64,000 nucleotides of DNA. Source: Chaunax sp. Z400. Taxonomy: Eukaryota; Chordata; Actinopteri; Lophiiformes; Chaunacidae. The DNA lies in the NCBI GenBank assembly GCA_037577475.1, contig CM075184.1:33498094-33562093 (forward strand), read 5' to 3'. The notes beneath the pieces are model-generated. The model searched no databases. It saw only the letters and a list, made by a program, of their open reading frames with translations, and was not told the origin of the DNA. The translations under genes were made by a program, and so were the position numbers. Shown here piece by piece: positions 36,307 to 47,249 of the stretch (its first letter is position 1; each line of letters opens with the position of its first letter).

Positions 36307-39300
36307 ATGGAACTGAAATCGAAGAGCCAACCTGTGGATGTTCTCCTCGGATGCATCATCACCATCTGCTTTTGTTCAATTTGTGCGGCTGAAAGACGTG
36401 AGTAGAGCTCTGATTCCTACGGAGGGCTTCATCTGTCGGATGAAGATGTCTGTGAGGCTGCAGACAGTTGATGTCTCCTTTTTCTTTCTTACTCAGAGTC
36501 ATTCTCAACCTTTGTTGCTCCTTGACCCTAAAATATGAAGCAACTTGGAAAGTGATTTTTCCTTTTCTAATTAAAAGACATAAGAAATAAGACAAAGGTC
36601 AGAAGGATTGGAAGGTTCCTGACCATCAGTAGAAAATACAGAACAATTCAAAGTTTCACAGGTTTAAATTATTTTTCTGCCACACAACCAGAGTCAGTGA
36701 AATTTGTTTTCAGGACAGCATGTTGGCAGAATTATTACCTAATAAATAATAACATTACAACTTTAGTACTTCATATTAACCCTTAAAATTTCTATAAGAA
36801 CCAGGTTTAAAAGAGGTAAATGTTAATTAGTGATCCTAACAGATGCTATTAAACTGATTTTGTTACCTTGAGACAGAGCCAGGCTTGATGTTTCCACGTG
36901 TTTCCAGTCATTATGCTAAGCTAAGTCTTTATACTACGCTAAGCTGCCTGTGGTAGCAGCATAGATACCCTAAACTGATCATACACTGTATGATTTTAGA
37001 ATTGTAGTTGTTTAATTCCAGCTTGTGTTAGACACCTAAATCATCTGTGATGTGAAGTCGAAGCTCACGATTTATGTGCTCTCACTACATGCTTCCATTC
37101 CATCAACCCAGGATCTGAACTCCACCTGGACTCACAGCTGGTGAGGAATACTTGGGATCAGCTGTTCAAAGTAATGGAGATTGTGGCAGAGAGGTGGAGA
37201 AGACGGTGCAGGCTGGGTGGAGAAGAGTGACAGGAGTGATTTGTGATAGAAGCGTAAAGTAAAGTAAAGTGAACAGTAAAGTTTACAGAATGGTAGAGAG
37301 ATGTTGGCTCAGAGACAGTGGAGCTCACAGACAGACAGGAGGCGGAGCTGAAGATGGCAGAGATGAAGATGCTGTGATTTCATTGGGAGTCAGGATGATG
37401 GACAGGATTAGGAATGATCACATCAGAGGGACAGCAGGTAGGACGGTTTGAGACAAAGAGAGAGAGATGAGACTGAGATGGTTTGGACATGTGCAGAGGA
37501 GGATGATGAGGATGGAGCTGCCAGGCAAGAGGAGATGAGGAAGACCAAAGAGGAGGGTGATGAGGTGATGGAGGACAAACAGGTGGTTGGTGTGACAGAG
37601 GAAGATGTGGAGGACAGGGTGAGACGGATGATCAAAAGAAAAAGAGGAAGAACAAATATTTTCAATGCAGGACTTTCACTTGTAACAGAGAAATTTTTTA
37701 CAGTACTTTTACTTAAAGAAATAAGTATTTTTCATATGTTTTGAGTTCAAAGTACTCAGTGGTATTTGTAGTATAGAAGAATTACAGTATTTCCCTCTGA
37801 ATTATGGTGGAGTAGAAGTAGAAAATGACATGAAAAGAAAAGTTAAAACCTTCCAATAAGTCAGCAAAGATTACAAATAAACATTTGCATGTACTGCAGA
37901 TCTTTATCTCTTTAGTTAACAGCTGTTTTTCTCCCTGGGAGCTTAAAGGAAGAGTTCACCATAGAATGAAATCCAGTCATTATCTATTCCCTCCCACACC
38001 GATGGAAAGCAGAGTTAAGATTCTTAGTCCAAAAAACATTTCTGGAGCTTCACAGTAAAAAAGATCCCAAATTGATTTGTTGTGTGTGACTCAAGTAAAC
38101 ACTGAGGCATGCAGAGATCAATCTCGTCTAGCAGTGCAGACAAATCATATTTTAAAAGACAGCAGCAAGATAGTAGGCTGACAACGAAGGTGTGTCGCTG
38201 TGCTTTTGGATAGATGTGATCAGCTGATGAGAACAGCTGATAAACAGCTGACGGCCGATGCAGGAACATAAGATTGAGGATGCATGAGAAATAAAGTGTC
38301 TCCAAGTGTGCAAAGGTTTCGTCTCCCTGACTGAACTTATGCTGCAGCTTCTTTAAGTTATAGGCTCAAAAAGCTCAGTTTGCAAAAATACATTGTTGAG
38401 AAAGGTAATGGAATTGCAGTGGTGCTACTTGAAACTGTTGGCTCCTCCTCCAAAACCTGTCCTGAAAATGTTGTCAGTGCATGATCTTCTCTGATCTCTG
38501 CCAGCAGTATAAAGTCTTCCTCTGACCCTTCATCATCTCGTGCTCCTGTTGGTTGTCCTTGCTGGCTTGTGACAGATGATTAGTTATCAGGTCTCTTTTA
38601 AGTTTGCTCTGAACCAAAAAAACAAACAAACTGATTGGTCCTCTGCCTCTCACCGCTCTCAGTTTGCACAGTTCCTCCGGGCCCAGTGACGGTCCCAGAA
38701 AACAACACAGCTGACGTCCAGCTGGTGAAAATCAGCGCTGAAAGTGATGTGACTCTGACGATCACAGTGAACCCTGAAGATCTGTTCTACCTGAGAGGAA
38801 ACGCCCTGCTGGTGAAGAAGGGACTCGACTATGAGGTGAATGCAGACAGACTGACCATGTGAGAAACATCCTGTCAGATGAACACAAACATATCATATCA
38901 AAAACTCACAACAAAGGCAAAACTGAAAAAATAGGAGGCAACAGAACCCAAGGCACAAAATCCAAAAACAAGAAGCAAAAACTGAGGCAAAACAGGGGAA
39001 ACAGAGCAGACATGGTGCAAAGCAGGGATCAGCAGGACAAGAGCAAGGCAGGGGTAAGCAGGGTAAACAGGGTTAAACAGATGAACTGACACAGAGGACA
39101 GAAACAAACCGACTTAAATACACAGAGTAACGAGACAATGACACACAGGTGGATCAGGGAGGAGGAGAGAATCAGAGACAGGTGGAAACACTCAGACCAT
39201 CACAGAGGAGGGAAAAAGAAGAGGGACAATTTAAAGAGAAAACATGGAGGATACAGTATTAAACATGAGGAGGATACAGTAATAAACAAACAAGACAGAG

Positions 39301-42300
39301 CAAAAGAAACACAGAGAAAAGGAACAAACTGGAACTAAAGACATAGAAGACTAAAACACAGACAGAAGAACCAAAAGGGAAAAACAGGTCATAAGAAAAT
39401 AGAGGAAATGCAAAGCAAAAGCACATGACATGGAGAACAGACTTTCAAAATAAAACAGGAAACAGAAAACATAGAACCTACAAAACTCAAACCACAACAG
39501 AAATAGAATAAATTTCTAAGAATGAACATATTTAATCATTATTTCCTTCTGTTAGCAGGATTTCTCTAAAAGTTCTGAATTTGATCACCTTTTCTGGAGT
39601 CGTGGCCCCTGGAACAGTTCATTAGACATTAGATATAGAGGGGATCTGGATCATTATCTGGATCCAGAGTGTTTAAAAGGATTCTTTACTATTGTTGGAT
39701 AGAGGCATTTACAAGATTTTAGCTTCTAACTTTATTGTTAATGTCTAGAATGTTTGGAGAAAAATGACAGGTAAGATCTACAGTAGCACACATCTGATCT
39801 GATCCGGATCCAAGTGATAGTCTGGATCCGGTCAGAATAATAATGATACAGATTTGAACTAAGATTAAATTGTTGCTGGTGTCAAATTTATCTTCAAAAG
39901 ATCTCCTGAAGAAAACCACCATCAGTGAAATATTGTTTTTCTTGAATAACTATCCAACTAATAATTTTGTCATCAGTGCTGCTGTTTGAATGAATCCTAT
40001 GTATATAAAAACTGTGTATGTATTCTGTGTGTCTCTGTAAGTCCCTGTCCAGTGCAGCTCTGGTGGTGTGGGTGCAGTGCAGCCGAGTCAGCTTCACATC
40101 TGTGAGTAATGCTTTGCATGGTTTAAAGCTGATAACCAGCTGGTGAACAGTCATTAGGTTGTGTTTTTCCTCTTACATCATGATTCATTCACTTCTTCTG
40201 TTCCAGGTCAACGAGTCTGTTGAGGTTCTGGTTGAGAATGTGAACGATAACCCTCCAAACTTTGCACAGGATCACTTCACACTAGAGGTGAATGAGGTGA
40301 GTGTGAATCTATAGAGTAAGATTTAAAAAGACCTTATTTACATCCTTGTACAAGCTAATATCTTCAAGCTAAAAGCATTAGTGTGCACACTGTCTGAGGA
40401 AGGTGTTTAAAACATATGGAGACTCATTTCCACCAAGATGATGAAAAAAAGAAAGATCTGAAGTCATTATAATAATAAACTTTCTTGGTAATAACATACA
40501 TTATGATGATTAGTCATGATGTCGTCCTGTACTGTTGCTACTTCAGTATCTCCTTACAGAGGCAGGTCTTTTGACTGCAGGACATTTACTTGAGTATTTT
40601 GACTTTTACTTGAGTAAATGATCGGAGTGTTTCTTCCAGTATTTCTTGTGTATGCTCAGATTGGTCATGCTGTTGACTGAGTTTCATCTCCTGCAGCTCA
40701 CTGCAGTCAACTCAACTGTTGGGTTGATAGAAGCCACAGACGTCGACTCAGAGCCGCTGTACTATCGTCTAGAGGCTGCAACAGTAAGAGCATAGAATGG
40801 AATCACTCATTCTGGGCTGTACTCTGTGGGTAAACTCTTTAACATCTTCCACTCCATTTATACTTTGGTGCAATGACATGACCACATTCAGATTGCTGGA
40901 GCGTTTGAACCACTCAGGCTATGTTAAGGGCACCAACATGGGGCACATAGGGGGCTCAAGCCTGTCCTCCATCAAGGATGTGTCTCCACTGGAGGTGCAT
41001 TAAAGGCCGGTGTGTCTCATCCAGACACGGTACCTTCTGCATCTGGATGTGACACCGAGGCATGTGACAAAACTACATTATTTGATGTCTTGGGTATGAG
41101 AGTGGGCGTTTCCACCAGTACTCTTCAGTCTAACCAGAAAGCAGTCAGAGAGCGCAATAAAACCTGAACAATCAGAAAATAGTTTATATGTGAAAACAAA
41201 ACAAGTATTTATCAGGATCACATTCACTATTGATTAAAAAACATAAACATGATATGTTAAAAAGATTTATTCATGTGAAAATCTATTTTCCTTCTACATA
41301 TAAACTTCTTACCTTTCTCAGATACATAAATCCATTTGAATGATTCTGAATCTGCATGATCTCAGCTGCATATTGGTGGCAGAGCCATGTTTTTAACGTA
41401 TGTGACCCAATACATACTGACCCCCCTACAAATATAGGTTTTAATCTCCCTGATCTAGACTATGATCCAGTTCTGGATCATAATCCAGATCTGGATCCAT
41501 TTGTACGTAGTGGTGGAACATCATGAGTTGTCCATACCTGAATTTAAAAGAGATTTCTTGAAAAATTTAAATTAATTGTATGCTTTTTTTCACGTTTTGA
41601 TGCACAGACAATATTTAATTTTCTGTGTTTTCATTTGCCAGATTTTCTTTAACTGTTGTGGTAAAATGTTTTAATCTAAACTTTTTTCATCCAAAGCATT
41701 TTGATCCTTTTTTTTTAAAGATGCTGTATACATATAGTTTCTTTTCTGAGTACTATTTTATCTAATATATTTAATATCTATTCTCTCTCTGTCTTAAACA
41801 GGACAAATATTTCCGCTTAGAAAATATCAACAGTCCAAAGATACTTGTGAAAAGCATCCTGGACTACGACGTTGTTCAGAAGGTCTCTCTGGTTTTACAT
41901 GTGCAGGTACAGAAATCATTTATAAAGACAACTTCAGGGCAGCTGCTGCTCTTCTGTCTCTGACCTGTGAAATATCACATGTCCCAGGACACGTTCAACG
42001 GTTCGGCCTCCAACATGCCCTTCTTCACGTCTGTGGCCTCCATCACGGTGCTCGTGAAGGACGTTGACAACCGGCCCCCGTGGTTTCAGCCTTGTTTGAG
42101 AACCAGCTCAGGAATCGCCAAATTGTGTGTGAGCACCGGCTACAGAGGCAAAGTCAATCTGACTGAGAAGGAGGTGAGCATCTGAGTTATTGTAGTTCAA
42201 CTAAAGTAGATCAGAAGAAGAAGAGGAGGAGGAAGAAGAGAATGTCATGCATACATGCATGAGCATGTTTTTTTTAAGGTAATGCAGATGATGTGGTTCT

Positions 42301-45300
42301 TACCTGTCAAGGTAAGCAGATGGTGCAAAGTGGTGCAGAGTGCAGCAGCTCATTTCTGAGTAATGCAGTAAAGTAATGCCCACGTTGTGCAGGTAGTAAA
42401 TGTACCTCCTGCAGCTCTGTGAACAGCTTCCTCCGGTGAGAGAAATACAGCTGTTACAACATGTTTGGTGACTGATTTTTTACAACTACAGTATGATTAA
42501 TGTAGTTGAATCAGAATCAGTGCCTGATGATTCTGATTCACAGGACGGGCCGTTAGTCCTGGAACCTGGTCCCGTCTTCGCCAAGGATGGAGACAAGAAC
42601 AGGAGCGAGCAGATCAGCTACAGGATACTCCGAGGTTTGACCTGAAACACACATTTAAAATATTCAAGCAGTAGTTTAAAGCGTTAAAAATTATTGGAGA
42701 AAATGTTTTAAAAGTTTCCCTACAAGCCTTGAAAGCATCATCAGTTTCCTGCTGATAATGATGGGATGCTACGTAAACATTTAGTTACAAAACTTTGGAT
42801 TATTTCACATGATGTGTTTCTTAATTACCAGGTAAATTTCAGAGATATAGCCAATAAGTATTTATTATATATTTAATATACAGTACTGTGCAAAAGTCTT
42901 AGGTGTGAAGAAATGCTGTAAAGTAAGAATGCTTTCAAAAATATAAAATTTAATTGTTTATTTTTTTATCGATTTACAAAATGCAAAGTGAGCGAACAGA
43001 AGAAAAACCTAAATCAAATCAATATTTGGTGTGACCACCCTTCAAAACAGCATAAATTCTTTACAGCATTTCTTCACACCTGCCTAAGACTTTTGCACAG
43101 TACTGTATGTATATATTATTGAATTATCCTAATTGTTTTCACATATTGAGAGACATACTGAGATTATTTTCCATGTTTGTAGCTCAGTATGATGACGTTT
43201 TAGGGCTACTGTAGGGGAAAAACAACCACAATGAGCCAAAGGAAGGGATACAGGGAACAAGTTATTATCTTAAGCATGTTGTTGAGCTGTTAGAATGTCA
43301 GCTTTTAATTAAAGTAAACTCTAATTAAATTTTAAATATTAACCTGATGAAGCTATGCATATTATATCTAGCTGACCATAGTCACTGTGTATTGAGTCTG
43401 TAACTGACATATGAGCCAAGCAACAAGTGGATATAGAAGGAAACATATTTTCCATGATAAATATGAAATAAAAGTAGGATATAAAAAAGTCATGGATCCA
43501 CATTTTTATCTTACAGCCAAAATGTAAAACATGAGACAAGATCACTCTGTGCTGCCTACTAGCCTCCCTGGCTCTGGTGGCCACCATCATGTTACATTTG
43601 GCTGTTGGTTTCTTTAATCTCATATCCTGACATCATCTTCTTTCTTCTGTCTGGGAAAAATACGGAGCTCAAGCCATTATGAAAAAACTCGTTAGTGAAC
43701 ACTGAACACACCCCCTTCATGTAAACACACACAAACTCCCGTCAGGTTGTCATCGAACCAACATCCTATTCAGTTGATCAGCCCTGACTTCTCCTTCATG
43801 ACCTCCAGTTAAGGGTTCAAATCAATTCGTAGCAAAGAAAACTGTCACTCTTGTTTTAGTTTATTTTTCATAGTGTTTTCTTTCATCATCAGGAAATGAG
43901 GGAAATATTTTCCAGATTGATGAGGAAACAGGGAACATCACCATGACTAAAGCTGCTGATATCATTGGCCCAATAACGCTGACTGTCCTGGTAAAAACCC
44001 TGCTGCCTGTTGTTCTGTGGAGGTTTTACAGAATTTGAATTAAGAAAAATATGGATATAACTTTGGTCTGACCCCATTTTGGCCTTCAGGCATCTCAGGT
44101 GACCAACAGGGATCAGTTCGCTGCAACACAGGTGATCTTCGAGGTGATGAAGAAGAGCAGGAACCCTCCTCGTTTTGAGAAGGAGCGATATGAAGGATTT
44201 ATCTACAGCAACTCTGTCCCTGAGAGCATGATCCTCCGAGACCGAAGCACGAACCGGCCCTTCAGGGTCAGAGCTCGGGATGAGGACTTCGCTAATGTGA
44301 GTTTAGTCAGTGTACATGGTTTTATTTTAAAAACACTTCTCGCTGTCAGTCTGTTGCTTCACATGTTTTGCAGATACATTGTGCGCAACATTTTTAACTA
44401 GGATGGCATCTCTGTAGAGCACATACTTCTGCCAAGGCTGAACAATCCTACATGGGTCTGTTTAGCTTCCTGGCCCATGCTCCACAGGTTTCCTGGAAAT
44501 CAGTTCAGTAGTTTTTGCAGAATTAGGGGAAATGCTGCAAAATGCCCTACAGTATAGCAACGTTAAAGAATTTATGAATCCGTACCTTTATTCAGATCCA
44601 CAGCCATTCAGATTGATGGGTTCTTTCCTGGCAGGTGGAAACCAACCAACCAACCAACCAACCAACCAACCAACCAACCAAACAATCAACCAAATAACCA
44701 ATCAATCAACCAACCAACCAAACAATCAACCAAATAACCAACCAACCTACCAAATAACCAACCAACCAACCAAATAACCAATCAACCAACCACCCAACCA
44801 AACAAACAATCAACCAAATAACCAACCAACCAACCAACCAACCAAACAATCAACCAAATAACCAACCAACCAACCAAATAACCAATCAACCAATCAACCA
44901 ACCAACCAACCAAACAATCAACCAAATAACCAACCAACCAACCAACCAACCAACCAACCAACCAACCAAACAACCAACCAACCAATAAACTAAATAACCA
45001 ACCAACCAACCAACCAACCAATCAGACACTGGTGAAAACATACTAGGTGGAGGTAAAATGATATTTGTTTGTATAGAACTAAAATGTGTTCTAAATGAAA
45101 GAATGTATTGGGCGACACAATTCATACCAAAAAAAAGGAGTACGATTTGAGCATGGTCCAGTTGTCAGGAGTGAATAATAAGACATCTTAGAATTGACTA
45201 CAATAAGATTTAAAAGTGTTTTAGTCAAACAAACGCACAGGTTTCATTCCACAGCATATCAGTAATTATGTGTCAGTGAGATTAGCTGGGAATCAAAGGA

Positions 45301-47249
45301 AGGCAAACAGTTTTAACGTCTGTCATTGAAGGCCCACCCAAAGTTATAATCTGACGATGTGTCTGTGGGCTGCTCCACACATCCAGCACCAAATGACAGG
45401 ATAGACAAATATCATGGAGACTAAACCAAACCTAAAACAACTAAAAATTGATTTGTCAGGTTTTCTCAACCAGGCCTCCAACATATGAGCTATATGACTA
45501 AGTGTTGTGGTTTGCTATTCCATTTAACCATAAGAAATCGGGACTGCCCCCCTAGTGGTCAGATATCTTTAAATGCAGCTTTAAATGACATCTGACAAAA
45601 CAGAGAATCCTTGAATCATTTTGTTTTGTTTGTGTTTATATCAGGGTGTGAATCCAGACGTGAAGTACGAGGTCCAGTACAGCAGCTACGTCAACGTGAC
45701 CTCAGACGGTTTTGTGATCCTGAAGAGAGTCGTGAAGACCGAGTCCTTCGCCCTTCAGGTGACCGATGTGCCAACTTTTATAAATTAAGCATTAAAAATA
45801 TATTTGCTTACATTTAGTTAACATCTTTGCCATTTTTAAGCTGTTTTTAATCTGAATCCAGCTCAGAGCAGTGGACACAACAACTGGGGAGTTTGGAACA
45901 GCTGCTCTGTCGGTTCAGGTCATACCAGGTGAGACCAAAACTGTTATCGTCTGTGACACTGATTGATTAGTTATAATCAGAGGTCAAAGTGGGCCTAAAC
46001 GGTCCATAATGGCATTTTAGCAGCTTTCATTCATTCTTTTTCTGTCCACCTACTAATCACTAGTGTAGATTCTGTGTATGAACCCTGCAGGTGTAATCTT
46101 GAGTAACTGTCTCCACCTGCAGCCGTGGCCATCCCGTCTCCCTCAAACGTCGGCTACCGTCCGGGCGACATGGCGCTCCTGGGTCTGGTCATGGCAGCTC
46201 TGCTGGTCCTCTGCCTCATTGTGATTGGCTTTTTGATTTCCCGCTTGTGGAAAGGAAATGCCAGGATGGACAAAATATGTGAGGTCAGTCAGTTTCTCTC
46301 TGTGTTTTGAGCTGAAAACATCACACCAGGCATTGAAACACCTAAAATGCTTCTCGAGGAATATTTAAAAACAGGAGAGGATTTGTTTTTTTTAAACTTT
46401 TCATTTATTTTAGGTCAAATTTCCAACATGATATTCAGAACAAAGAATATTTCAAGCAATCATTTCATGACTCAAGTGAACTATTTCAAATAAAGTATAA
46501 ATCTAAAATCTAAAAATGAAAATCAAGTTTCCCCCTTGTTGTTTTAGCTTTACTAAAAATAAAAGCAGCTCACAGTTTGTATTTTTAGTTACATCCTGTT
46601 ATATCCTCCATGCTTCATGAACTGTTGTATTAATGAGGGGCCTCTTTCCTGCCCCTAGTGCCTGGGCCCCTGCCTGAAGTCCAACCAGCACCGGACCGGC
46701 CACAGGGACTCCCTGCAGTACACCAACGACGGCTTCCAGAACGAAGCCAACCCGAGCCGTGGGAGTGCCAGACGCTGGAACAACGTCCTCCCCAGACGGA
46801 GCACCTTCCCCCAGACACGAGGCCGTGTCATCCCCCTGGAGAGACGGAACCACCAATGCTCTTCCTGTGGCGTCTGCACCAACCATGTCCCTAAGGGGAG
46901 CCCCTCAGCGAGACCGTCCAGGGTGGGCAGAGGAGACGGGGATGAGTACGGCAAGAGGAGGGAGCAGAGGAGGAAAGAGGGGCAGAAGACCGTGTGGTTC
47001 AAGGAGAGCGAGGACTCCTCTGAAATTGAGGTGGAGATTATCCCAGACACTGTGGGCCGGGTGGAGGAGGAGACTGAGGAGGAGCTGGAGGGGGAGGTGG
47101 AGATGGAGGGGGTTGTTAGAGACCCGGCAGCCCCGCGGAGAGAGGCAGATTGCGGGCAGGAGAACCAGAGCACGGAGACCAGTGAGGAGCAGGACCATGA
47201 AAATACCACCTCAGAGAAAAAGGAGGACAACCAGGAGCAAGAGGGCTGA
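36307..47249 (+). CDS. cdhr5: cadherin-related family member 5 (mucin-like protocadherin)
   Basis: A single-pass adhesion protein that pairs with CDHR2 to form tip links between microvilli of brush borders. Fourteen exons: 36307-36397, 38663-38835, 40042-40101, 40207-40296, 40697-40783, 41802-41906, 41988-42173, 42544-42634, 43893-43990, 44090-44296, 45645-45758, 45862-45928, 46123-46283 and 46659-47249. Phases fit, giving 706 residues. Exon 1 codes for a signal peptide (VLLGCIITICFCSICAAE). Four cadherin repeats follow, with Ca-site motifs ENVNDNPPNF and VKDVDNRPPWF. RPPWFQPC and LVLEPGPVFAKDGD closely match human CDHR5. The TM helix is at about 473-495 (MALLGLVMAALLVLCLIVIG). The cytoplasmic tail (497-706) is Arg-rich, then Glu-rich, with a conserved KTVWFKE. 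The human Ser/Thr/Pro mucin tandem repeat between EC4 and the TM is absent; exon 13 has only a short linker. The end NQEQEG is not an obvious PDZ ligand. Confidence 0.93.
37090..37650 (+). mobile_element. decayed RTE-like LINE 3' fragment
   Basis: Broken frames read GVRMMDRIRNDHIRGT, then MVWTCAEEDDED (a degraded RWFGHV-type motif) and VVGVTEEDVEDRVR. These are recognisable as the end of a fish RTE-type reverse-transcriptase ORF. Frameshifts and stops make it non-functional. Confidence 0.7.
37945..38310. repeat. partial copy of the TTAAAGGAACAGTTCAC family
   Basis: 'ttaaaggaagagttcacc' is followed by 'gaatgaaatccagtcattat', and then by the reverse complement of the body phrase ('tctggagcttcacagtaaaa'). 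The right terminus is missing. Confidence 0.65.
38899..39194. repeat. dispersed repeat, copy A (cdhr5 intron 2)
   Basis: About 295 bp nearly identical to 60371-60667, including 'aaggcacaaaatccaaaaac', 'gtgcaaagcagggatcagca' and 'acacaggtggatcagggagg'. No coding potential. Family unknown to me. Confidence 0.85.
39540..39990. repeat. dispersed repeat in cdhr5 intron 2 (related to 59100-59440)
   Basis: 'accatcagtgaaatattgtt' and 'gaataactatc(c/a)aactaat' recur at 59379-59430, with 'ggatccagagtg'-like phrases upstream in both. Confidence 0.6.
40784..41801. other. cdhr5 intron 5 with 'gatccagatctggatcc' repeat
   Basis: The stretch at 41400-41560 shares phrases with 1640-1790 and 16860-16940. The remainder is AT-rich. 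The open frame at 40797-41003 matches nothing known. Confidence 0.55.
42881..43105. mobile_element. TA-flanked inverted-repeat element (Tc1/mariner-type MITE)
   Basis: The left end CAGTACTGTGCAAAAGTCTT is the exact inverse of the right end. The match continues inward with small gaps through 'gtgtgaagaaatgctgtaaa'. TA dinucleotides flank both ends (42879-42880 and 43106-43107), as expected for a Tc1/mariner target duplication. At 225 bp it cannot code for a transposase. It lies in cdhr5 intron 8. Confidence 0.85.
44399..44640. repeat. common fish repeat, truncated by the AACC array
   Basis: 'catgggtctgtttagcttcc' and 'ggaaatcagttcagtagttt' match 63712-63785 in the same order. The array of AACC begins directly after this copy. 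Confidence 0.65.
44637..45021. repeat. (AACC)n tetranucleotide array in cdhr5 intron 10
   Basis: About 385 bp of AACC units with interspersed AAATAACC, AATC and AAAC variants. It creates long spurious frames of Asn/Gln/Pro/Thr on the plus strand and Gly/Trp/Leu/Val on the minus strand. Confidence 0.97.

Larger units (their letters stand above)
36398..38662. other. cdhr5 intron 1 with LINE relic
   Basis: This intron separates the signal-peptide exon from the rest of the gene. It carries a decayed LINE at 37090-37650 and a short-element terminus at about 37946. No other exon was recognised. Confidence 0.65.

Noticed and set aside
38561..38662. A hydrophobic stretch just before cdhr5 exon 2 (LVLLLVVLAGL) with a TATA-like motif at about 38508
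   Set aside because: It has no ATG in frame, ends in a stop and has no suitable donor. The exon at 36307-36397 gives a proper signal peptide in phase.
44637..45021. CRISPR-like or regularly spaced repeat array
   Set aside because: Units are directly tandem tetranucleotides without unique spacers, in a vertebrate intron.
44532..45125. Asn/Gln/Pro/Thr and Gly/Trp/Leu/Val repeat proteins on either strand
   Set aside because: Pure translation of the AACC microsatellite.
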